From positions 434,001-498,000 of the forward strand of contig CAWDVH010000005.1 of the NCBI GenBank assembly GCA_963805705.1: 64,000 bases of DNA, given 5' to 3'. Made by a program: the position numbers and the translations under genes. The number at the start of each line of letters is the position of its first letter. Position 1 is the first letter of the stretch. This DNA comes from CAWDVH01 sp963805705 (GTDB lineage Bacteria; Actinomycetota; Actinomycetes; Streptosporangiales; Streptosporangiaceae). The notes below the pieces were generated by a model that saw only the letters and a program-made list of their open reading frames with translations, did no database searches and had not been told where the DNA came from. Shown piece after piece: positions 58,591-64,000 of the stretch.

Positions 58591-59427
58591 ATGGATCTCG
58601 GATTGAGCGGCCGGGTCTACCTGGTGACCGGCGGCAGTCGCGGCCTGGGGTTCGCCGCGGCCCAGGCGCTGGTCGCAGACGGGGCTCGCGTCGTGCTCAG
58701 CGGTCCGCACGAGGCTACGGCCGCGGCCGCCGCGGGCCGCCTCGCGCAGGATGCCCCGGCTGCTGACACCGTCACCTGGGCCGTCGCCGATAACGCCGAT
58801 CCCGCGACTCCGGACCGGCTGATCGCCGCGGCCAGGGATCGTTTCGGCCGCCTGGACGGTGCGCTGATGAGCGTGGGCGGATCGCCAGCGGGGACGGTCA
58901 CGACCACCACCGACGACGCGTGGCGGTCCGCGTTCGAGAGCGTTTTCCTCGGTGCCGTCCGGCTGGCCCGTGTGCTGGCGGCCGACCTGGGCGCTGAGCG
59001 CGAGGCCGGTCCCGTGCCCGCCTCCCGCAGCGGGACGGGCGCCTCTCTCAGCGGGACGGGCGGCTCCATCGTTTTCGTGCTGGCCGCCTCGGTACGCGCG
59101 CCGCTCCCCGGCCTCGCGATCTCCAATGGGCTCTTCCCCGGCCTGGCCGGCGTGGTGAAGACGCTCGCCGACGAGCACGGCCCGGCCGGGATCCGGATCA
59201 ACGGGTTGCTGCCCGTCCGGATCGCCACCGACCGGGTCCGTGAATTTGATGCCCTCAGCGGCGATCCCGATGAGGTGCGGGCTCGCCTGTCCGAGCACAT
59301 CCCGCTGCGCCGGTACGGCGAACCCGAGGAATTCGGGCAGGCCGCCGCGTTCCTGCTCTCCCCGGCCGCGTCCTACATCACCGGCGCGATGATCCCGGTC
59401 GATGGCGGTGCCATCCGCTCGATCTGA
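58591..59427 (+). CDS. SDR-fold protein lacking the usual catalytic Tyr
   Basis: 278 residues from ATG 58591. Cofactor motif VTGGSRGLGFAAAQALVADG near residue 9 and SVGGSPAG near 97, but where classical SDRs have YxxxK after the catalytic Ser, this protein reads AASVRAPLPGLAISNGLFPGLAGVVKTLADE. The Tyr is absent although the C-terminal loop INGLLPVRIATDRV and the ending YITGAMIPVDGG are conserved. A subgroup with this SVR-PLPGLAISN pattern exists, so it may be an SDR of altered chemistry rather than a broken gene. Confidence 0.82.
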   Translation: MDLGLSGRVYLVTGGSRGLGFAAAQALVADGARVVLSGPHEATAAAAAGRLAQDAPAADTVTWAVADNADPATPDRLIAAARDRFGRLDGALMSVGGSPAGTVTTTTDDAWRSAFESVFLGAVRLARVLAADLGAEREAGPVPASRSGTGASLSGTGGSIVFVLAASVRAPLPGLAISNGLFPGLAGVVKTLADEHGPAGIRINGLLPVRIATDRVREFDALSGDPDEVRARLSEHIPLRRYGEPEEFGQAAAFLLSPAASYITGAMIPVDGGAIRSI

Positions 59428-59442
59428 GTACCGGGTCACTGG

Positions 59443-59477
59443 CCTGGCCGGTCGTCCGAAGAATGGTCGCGGCCAGG
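59443..59477. terminator. Possible bidirectional terminator
   Basis: CCTGGCC (59443-59449) pairs with GGCCAGG (59471-59477) across a 21-base loop between the convergent SDR and kinase genes. The stem is short and the loop large, so the call is weak. Confidence 0.3.
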
Positions 59478-59945
59478 TCAGGCCAGATCCTCGAGTTGCC
59501 GGACGACCAGGGACAGTGGCGCTGAAGCGTCGATCTCGACGGTCGCGGTCGCGCGCAGCCGCGGCTCTACCTCGGCGAGATGCCGCAGGATCAGGGCTCG
59601 TTCTTCCGGGCGTTTCCCATACGGGTTGTTATTCCGGGCCGTGATCCTGGCCAGGAGGACGTCGGCGGGCGCGCTCAGGAGGGCCACGTGATCGAACTGC
59701 GGGTAGAACTTTCCCTGGTTGGTCTTGCAGCCGGCGACGAAGAGGCGGCCGTGCTGGTGACGGGCCAGCAGGCTGGTCATGGCGTCCTCGCGCCATATCC
59801 AGTCCATGGATCCGTCCGGCGATCTGATCCAGTGGCACCACTGGTCGGTGTCGGTGTCCACGACGCGGTGGCCTCGCCGGCCCAGCATCTGCACCGCCGC
59901 CGACTTGCCCGTGCCCGACATTCCGGTGACCAGGACCTTCAGCAT
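59478..59945 (-). CDS. P-loop nucleotide kinase-like protein
   Basis: 155 residues, start ATG 59945. Walker A VTGMSGTGKSAAVQML near residue 6, Asp-rich RVVDTDTDQW near 27, FVAGCKTNQGKF near 68 (second phosphate region) and ARITARNNNPYGKRPEERALILRHL near 104, the LID/adenine part. It resembles the AAA_18/adenylate- or shikimate-kinase-like small kinases; substrate unknown. No partner in operon; convergent with the SDR gene. Confidence 0.83.
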   Translation of the reverse strand: MLKVLVTGMSGTGKSAAVQMLGRRGHRVVDTDTDQWCHWIRSPDGSMDWIWREDAMTSLLARHQHGRLFVAGCKTNQGKFYPQFDHVALLSAPADVLLARITARNNNPYGKRPEERALILRHLAEVEPRLRATATVEIDASAPLSLVVRQLEDLA

Positions 59946-59996
59946 GCTCTGAGGTTATGACCTGACTTATCAGGCTAGTGCGCACCTCAGTTGTGG

Positions 59997-60242
59997 CTAC
60001 TTGATGAGGGCGAGGGCGTCGCGGAGGTCGGGCGGAAGCGGGTCCTCGGCGGTGAGGAGGTGCTGGCCGGCGCGGATCTCGACGGTCCGGTATCTGCGGG
60101 CGGTGCGGGCAAATTTTCTGATGGACCAGCCGGTACAGCCCTCGATGAACCGGTTGCGATTGGCCGGGACAAGGCCGGCGACGGCCATGGCCGCCTTGGC
60201 GACCTGCTCGTCAATGCCGCGCCGCGGGCGGCCAGTGCGCAA
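59997..60242 (-). CDS. Probable 3' fragment of an unidentified protein
   Basis: The minus-strand frame reads RTGRPRRGIDEQVAKAAMAV, LVPANRNRFIEGCTGWS and IRKFARTARRYRTVEI, then DLRDALALIK and a stop. It is coherent, basic and GC3-biased. The upstream end coincides with copy 1 of a direct repeat (60234-60281), beyond which the frame is interrupted. I do not recognise the family; it looks like the tail of a DNA-associated or mobile-element protein. Confidence 0.4.
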   Translation of the reverse strand: MRTGRPRRGIDEQVAKAAMAVAGLVPANRNRFIEGCTGWSIRKFARTARRYRTVEIRAGQHLLTAEDPLPPDLRDALALIK

Positions 60243-60281
60243 ATTGTCCCGCAGCCGGCAAACCGGCAGGCCACAGGGCTA
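60234..60281. repeat. Direct repeat, copy 1 (upstream of the GNAT gene)
   Basis: Begins AGTGCGCAAATT and ends CACAGGGCTA. It matches copy 2 at 60909-60959 with about three quarters identity and a three-base length difference. It overlaps the start of the unidentified fragment at 59997-60242. Confidence 0.75.
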
Positions 60282-60332
60282 CGGCGACCCGCGCCCGCTC
60301 CAGTGATAAAAGTCGGGTGACACAATGCCGGC

Positions 60333-60863
60333 ATGTCGCTAGTGCGCGTCCCGGACACCCTGGAGACCGATCGCCTCATCCTTCGGCATAGCAGAGTGGG
60401 CGAGGCCTCCATCTATCGCCAGATGTGGACTGAGCGGGATCTGCGGGTGCCGCCGCATCGGCGGATAAACTCCGAGGGCCGACCGACCGTGGAGGACATG
60501 GCTGCGCAGATACGCGCAGAGCGTGAGGGGCCGGGGCCAGGGATCCTGGCTGTGGAGCGGAAGGGCACGGCCGACGTCATCGGGTATTGCGGGCTGACCA
60601 TTCATGGGAACGGGTCGCCTGACGAGCCTGAGCTGGCCTATGAGTTGCTGCGTGCGGCTCACGGCTGCGGTTACGCAACTGAGGCAGGTCGGGCCGTGGT
60701 CTCATGGGCGAGCGAGGCGGGCTACCGGCGGTTGCGGGCAGGGGTCTGGGACTGGAATGTCGCGTCGCGACGGGTCCTGGAGAAGCTCGGGTTCCGCGAA
60801 GTGGGCCGGGTGGAGCCCTCCTCTGTTTACGGCCACAGCCTGCTGACCGTACGAGAGTCTTGA
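60333..60863 (+). CDS. GNAT-family N-acetyltransferase (RimJ/RimL-like)
   Basis: 176 residues from ATG 60333. LETDRLILRHSRVGEASIYRQMW start, then VIGYCGLTIHGNG near 83, ELAYELLRAAHGCGYATEAGRAVVSWASEAGYRRLRAGVWDWNVASRRVLEKLGF near 98-150, with the acetyl-CoA-binding Q/R-x-x-G-x-G/A in AAHGCGYATEA. This is the Acetyltransf_3 type that modifies small amines or protein N-termini. It is flanked by two copies of a diverged direct repeat (60234-60281 and 60909-60959), so it may have come in as a unit. Confidence 0.88.
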   Translation: MSLVRVPDTLETDRLILRHSRVGEASIYRQMWTERDLRVPPHRRINSEGRPTVEDMAAQIRAEREGPGPGILAVERKGTADVIGYCGLTIHGNGSPDEPELAYELLRAAHGCGYATEAGRAVVSWASEAGYRRLRAGVWDWNVASRRVLEKLGFREVGRVEPSSVYGHSLLTVRES

Positions 60864-60908
60864 ATGGCGCCCGGTGGTGGATCCGCATCCGCACCCGGGG
60901 GAGAAGGT

Positions 60909-60959
60909 AGTGCGCAAATTTTCCGCTCGAATCCGACAAACCAGCAGGTCACAGGGCTA
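60909..60959. repeat. Direct repeat, copy 2 (downstream of the GNAT gene)
   Basis: Begins AGTGCGCAAATT and ends CACAGGGCTA, like copy 1 at 60234-60281. It is followed by other sequence, so the two copies are independent boundaries of a segment of about 0.7 kb. Confidence 0.75.
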
Positions 60960-61002
60960 AGATCAGGACGAACCCGCTCCCGTGAAGATCATTACGCGAA
61001 GG

Positions 61003-61893
61003 TCAGCTCGATGGGGCTGGATCTTCCGTAAACGCGGTGACGTGATCGGCGACCGACTGGCGAAACGATCGCGGCGCCGATCCGAGGATGTCGAGCACCG
61101 TAGAGGTGATGTACGCCGGCCGTCCCATCGTTGCGCCCCACGCGGCGAGCAGCATGTCCACGACCGGGCGCGGCCAGCTTCCCTGCGTCTGGCTTCGGAA
61201 CTCCTCCGGCGACAGCTCCTCAAATTTGATCCGGCGCCCCAGGACGTCACCGATGATGCGCACCTGCTCGGCCTGACTCAGTGACTCGGGGCCCGTGAGG
61301 ACATAATCGCCGCCAGCATGCCCGTCCTGATACAGGGTCCGCGCCGCGACGGCTGCCACGTCGCGGTCATCGACGGGTGCTGTCTCGGCAGCGCCGTAAG
61401 GCCACCGGACGACACCGTCGGCGCGAATCGCGGCCGCCCACCAGAGCAGCGCGTTCGACGAGAACATCCCCGGCCGGATGATCGTCGACTCGATCCCGGT
61501 GGCCGCGATGAGCCGCTCAATATCGGCGTGGAGCGCCGCCATCGGATTCGGCTGCTGGAAGAAAGGGTGCGGGGTCTGGTGCGGTGAGGAGAGAAAGACG
61601 ACACGCCGCGCGTGGGTGGTCAGACGCTCGACAACTGCCGGAGCAGTCGCCGGCGGGGCGGTCCAGACGAGGAAGACGGCACTGACGCCGCGCAGCCCTG
61701 CGTCGAGCGATTCGGGCACGGTGAGGTCGCCGGTGACGACTTCGACGTTCGCTGGCATCGCCGCCGCCGCCTCGGAGCGATGCGTGAGGGCGCGGACCGG
61801 CACCCCCGCGTCAATGAGCAGGTCGACAACGACGCGCCCGACCCGGCCGGTCGCTCCGGTGACGAGCACCGGAGCCGCCGGCGTCCCTGTCAT
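61003..61893 (-). CDS. NmrA-like NAD(P)-binding protein
   Basis: 296 residues, start ATG 61893. Rossmann start VLVTGATGRVGRVVVDLLIDAG near residue 9, NVEVVTGDLTVPESLDAGLRGV near 49, VVFLSSPHQTPHPF near 93, and the TIIRPGMFSSNAL stretch near 136. The SDR catalytic Tyr is absent, as in NmrA/HSCARG-like redox sensors and atypical reductases. The ATG overlaps the stop of the short frame upstream (ATGA). Confidence 0.88.
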   Translation of the reverse strand: MTGTPAAPVLVTGATGRVGRVVVDLLIDAGVPVRALTHRSEAAAAMPANVEVVTGDLTVPESLDAGLRGVSAVFLVWTAPPATAPAVVERLTTHARRVVFLSSPHQTPHPFFQQPNPMAALHADIERLIAATGIESTIIRPGMFSSNALLWWAAAIRADGVVRWPYGAAETAPVDDRDVAAVAARTLYQDGHAGGDYVLTGPESLSQAEQVRIIGDVLGRRIKFEELSPEEFRSQTQGSWPRPVVDMLLAAWGATMGRPAYITSTVLDILGSAPRSFRQSVADHVTAFTEDPAPSS

Positions 61894-62018
61894 GAGGACC
61901 TCGACGTCGTCTGGGGCAGGCGCATGGAGCCGAAGCAGGGACCCTGGCCATCTGTCCTCGTCAGCGCATCGAGCATGCGCAGCATGTCGTCCGTGGTGTA
62001 GATGAGTTGGTCGTGCAT
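61890..62018 (-). pseudogene. N-terminal remnant of a methyltransferase-like protein
   Basis: ATG 62018 follows GGAGGGG by four bases. The short product (42 residues) reads MHDQLIYTTDDMLRMLDALT, a pattern seen at the start of some SAM-dependent methyltransferases (LIYT-eDvLrMLDaL), then a Ser/Thr-rich end and a TGA overlapping the NmrA start. The catalytic domain is missing. It may have been shortened by deletion or insertion of the NmrA gene. Confidence 0.45.
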
Positions 62019-62090
62019 CCGCCCCTCCGGGTCCGGCGCCTGGCGATCATCTCGCCAGGAAAGCGGGCCATTGGCCACGACGCGAGCGCG

Positions 62091-63581
62091 CTATATCCCG
62101 ATCTGGGCGGTGAGCCGTCCTGACTTCACGGCTGCTGCGAAGGCCTCATAGTCTCGCTCGTTCTGGTCGGCGTACGCAGCGGAGAAGTCCGCGATCCCGC
62201 GGTCGAAAGCATCCCCCTTGCCCAGGTACGAGGCGATGGCGATCCGGTCGCCCCAGCGGGCGTGCGCGCGGGCCAGGGTCGCGCCGCAAACGCGCGCGTA
62301 CAGGGTGGCTCCCGGCACGAGAAAGCTGTCGACGTCCGCGCCGCCCTTCCAGTCGTGGAATTGCCGGACGTAGTAGTCGCGGGTGACGCCGTCGAGCCCC
62401 TTTATGCGAATCCAGCCCAGGAAGATGTCGGTCGCCGCCTGCATCAGGCGCTGCCCGGCGACTACCCGCTCGCCGTGATGCCGGTAGGTGCTCTGGCCGG
62501 CGAACCGCTCGAGCACGGAGGCTTGCGCCTCCTTGGTCTGCAGGAACAGCGGGTCGTTGTGGTCGCGGCCCAGCATCAGCATGATGTAGCAGCGGGTCCC
62601 GACACTGCCGACGCCCACCATCTTGTAAGCCGTGTGGACGTAGCGGAATTCTTCTATGGGGTGGTGCTGCCGCCCGAGCGTGCGCCGGTAGGAGCTGAGC
62701 AGCTTCTTAATCAGCTCCTCGGAATGCTCCCATTCCGATCCCGGAACGATGATGTCCTCGATCGGCACGATCAGCGGCGGGTCGGCGACGATCCGCAGCT
62801 CGCCCTCGATCTCGCCGGTGCGCTTGGCGAACACTCGTGTGCTATCTCGGGTCCGTGCCTGTTCCACGTCCCGCTTAAAAGCCTTGGCCTCTTTTTTGCT
62901 CACCCGCCTAAGGCGTGTCTCCTCGTGCACCAGGTTGAGCAGCATCGAGGCCTCTAGCTGGTCGTACCACACGCCCAGGGTCGCCATCCCGGCCGTCTGG
63001 CGCATGCGGTCCCGGTACGCGGCGACGGCGGCCATCACGATGGCGCGCCGGTCGGCCGGGGAGAAGCCCCGGTCACGTCCCATGATCTCGAAGCTGGCCG
63101 CGAGGCGCTTGACGTCCCATTCCCACGGGCCAGGCAGCGTCTCGTCGAAATCGTTGATGTCGAAAATCATCTGGCGCTCGGGGGTCCCGAACAGGCCGAA
63201 GTTCGACAGGTGCGCATCACCGCACAGCTGTACGGTCACCCCCGACACGGGGGTTGCCGCCAGGTCGGCGGCCATGATCAGAGCGGCGCCGCGGTAGAAC
63301 GTGAATGGCGAGATCAGCATCCGCCCGTTCCGGATCGGGACTAGGTGCGGTACCCGTGTTTCGGCCTGCTCTTCCAGCAGGGCAATCGGGTCCGGGCGAT
63401 CCGGCGCGGCTGCCCACTGCCCGTGGCCCAACCGTGGCGCGTCAATACGGGCGTTCCGCCCCCTGGCCACCCGCTCGTCCACCGTCAGGTGCGCCCGTCT
63501 CCATGAGGACGCAAACGGCGCGACCCGTGCCTCGCTCGCACCGGCCAGTGTGATCCCGGCCGGTTCTGTGCTTGCAGCCAT
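62091..63581 (-). CDS. DUF2252-family protein
   Basis: 496 residues from ATG 63581 (an upstream start would add 38 atypical residues). Signatures: APDRPDPIALLEEQAETRVPHLVPIRNGRM near residue 60, MAADLAATPVSGVTVQLCGDAHLSNFG near 104, FDINDFDETLPGPWEWDVKRLAASFEI near 140, and the C-terminal WGDRIAIASYLGKGDAFDRGIADFSAAYADQNERDYEAF. The family is kinase-like in fold (GDAHLSNFG and DINDFDE resemble catalytic and metal loops), with no proven reaction. It is alone on this strand, 72 bases after the methyltransferase remnant. Confidence 0.92.
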   Translation of the reverse strand: MAASTEPAGITLAGASEARVAPFASSWRRAHLTVDERVARGRNARIDAPRLGHGQWAAAPDRPDPIALLEEQAETRVPHLVPIRNGRMLISPFTFYRGAALIMAADLAATPVSGVTVQLCGDAHLSNFGLFGTPERQMIFDINDFDETLPGPWEWDVKRLAASFEIMGRDRGFSPADRRAIVMAAVAAYRDRMRQTAGMATLGVWYDQLEASMLLNLVHEETRLRRVSKKEAKAFKRDVEQARTRDSTRVFAKRTGEIEGELRIVADPPLIVPIEDIIVPGSEWEHSEELIKKLLSSYRRTLGRQHHPIEEFRYVHTAYKMVGVGSVGTRCYIMLMLGRDHNDPLFLQTKEAQASVLERFAGQSTYRHHGERVVAGQRLMQAATDIFLGWIRIKGLDGVTRDYYVRQFHDWKGGADVDSFLVPGATLYARVCGATLARAHARWGDRIAIASYLGKGDAFDRGIADFSAAYADQNERDYEAFAAAVKSGRLTAQIGI

Positions 63582-63806
63582 GCTGTCTCCGGTCGTGCTG
63601 TCTTCTGTGCGCGAATGGTGTCGTGACTCGGCGAACCAGGCCCCCATGATCGGCGGCAAGACCCTGGCTCGGCCGTTCCAGCGTATCCGCGGCAACAGCG
63701 GCTTACCCAGCTGGCTGGCCGGGTGAAGTCGGCGTTGTCGTGCGATGAGTTCCCTGGCCGTCGGTACGTGATGCCGTCCGCCGTACGGCGCGCCTGGGGA
63801 CGCGAG

Positions 63807-63998
63807 CTAGGTGGCATCCCAGTGGGGCGGACGCCCGCGGCGCAGGCGCTCATCGTCATCTGGCTCGGGCTGCTCGCCCCAGCCGATGTCGGTGTCGTCC
63901 AGGCTCGGCAGCGGCAGCACCGGCTGGTCATCCGGGTCCGGCGAGTCGATGGGGGCCGGCTGGCCCGGAGCTTGGTTCGGCGGCATGACAGCCATCAT
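63807..63998 (-). CDS. Small acidic conserved protein
   Basis: Up to 63 residues; the true start may be ATG 63986 (MPPNQAPG...). The end reads DDTDIGWGEQPEPDDDERLRRGRPPHWD, a motif set (W-G-E-x-PEPDDDERL and PPHWD) seen in short actinomycete proteins of unknown role. The N-terminal half is Pro/Asp-rich and probably disordered. The gene lies at the end of the window, so upstream context is missing. Confidence 0.7.
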   Translation of the reverse strand: MMAVMPPNQAPGQPAPIDSPDPDDQPVLPLPSLDDTDIGWGEQPEPDDDERLRRGRPPHWDAT

Positions 63999-64000
63999 CC

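Noticed and set aside
59987..60412. 141-codon minus-strand frame across 59987-60412
   Set aside because: Pro/Ser/Arg-rich and inconsistent with the better supported fragment at 59997-60242 in another frame.

Overview
The window is chromosomal DNA from a high-GC, GTG-start-rich actinomycete. The evidence is the very strong third-position G/C bias, a SARP/AfsR-type regulator, DUF3040, DUF397, DUF4097, DUF929 and VKOR families, DrrAB-type ABC exporters, several leaderless promoters and an abundance of ATGA/GTGA gene overlaps. A soil actinomycete of the Streptosporangiales/Streptomycetales type fits, but the sequence alone does not fix the genus. No tRNA, rRNA, CRISPR array, prophage or intact insertion sequence was seen. 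The content is a mosaic of small accessory operons rather than one large cluster.

Layout. 0-5.4 kb: an orphan gene tail and a decayed Phd antitoxin, then a minus-strand cobalamin operon (cobD, a bluB-cobT fusion, cobU fused to a precorrin-2-dehydrogenase-like domain, cobS) led by a B12 riboswitch. 5.4-11.4 kb: MFS/TetR divergent pair, SDR-TetR operon, a short zone of decayed genes (GNAT, GntR, DUF397) and a LacI regulator. 11.4-24.8 kb: secreted S53 peptidase, AlkA-like glycosylase, DrrAB-DUF4097 ABC operon, a 1050-aa AfsR-type regulator, an ArsR-MFS operon, threonine aldolase and small enzymes. 24.9-29.6 kb: a three-subunit form II CO-dehydrogenase-like molybdenum hydroxylase with an enoyl-CoA hydratase. 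29.8-35.8 kb: an MFS gene and a fused ABC exporter under a MarR regulator, with a displaced reading frame at the exporter's 5' end. 35.9-38.7 kb: a disulfide-bond operon made of DUF929, VKOR and DUF929. 39-48.4 kb: epimerase, sulfotransferase, MarR-DHA2 exporter-kinase operon, quinone oxidoreductase, PEBP, beta-propeller protein, SDR and DUF3040. 48.5-55.1 kb: a second ArsR-MFS operon, a methyltransferase and a heterodimeric ABC exporter. 55.2-64 kb: a Tet(M)/Otr(A)-like ribosomal protection protein overlapped by a 36-codon leader ORF, followed by a methyltransferase, SDR, kinase, GNAT, NmrA, DUF2252 and small acidic proteins.

Themes. Regulator-exporter pairing is repeated (TetR-MFS, ArsR-MFS twice, MarR-ABC, MarR-DHA2, possible leader control of a Tet protein), so much of the window looks like a drug/toxin response region. 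At least a dozen short tandem repeats occur; many are in frame (15, 18 or 21 bp) and lengthen the disordered ends or linkers of proteins. Gene decay is visible at several sites. The observations most worth following are the DUF929-VKOR-DUF929 unit, the ribosomal-protection leader ORF, the minisatellite-associated frame break in the fused ABC exporter, the CysG-like::CobU fusion with its triple repeat, and the two leaderless ArsR promoters with nested operators.
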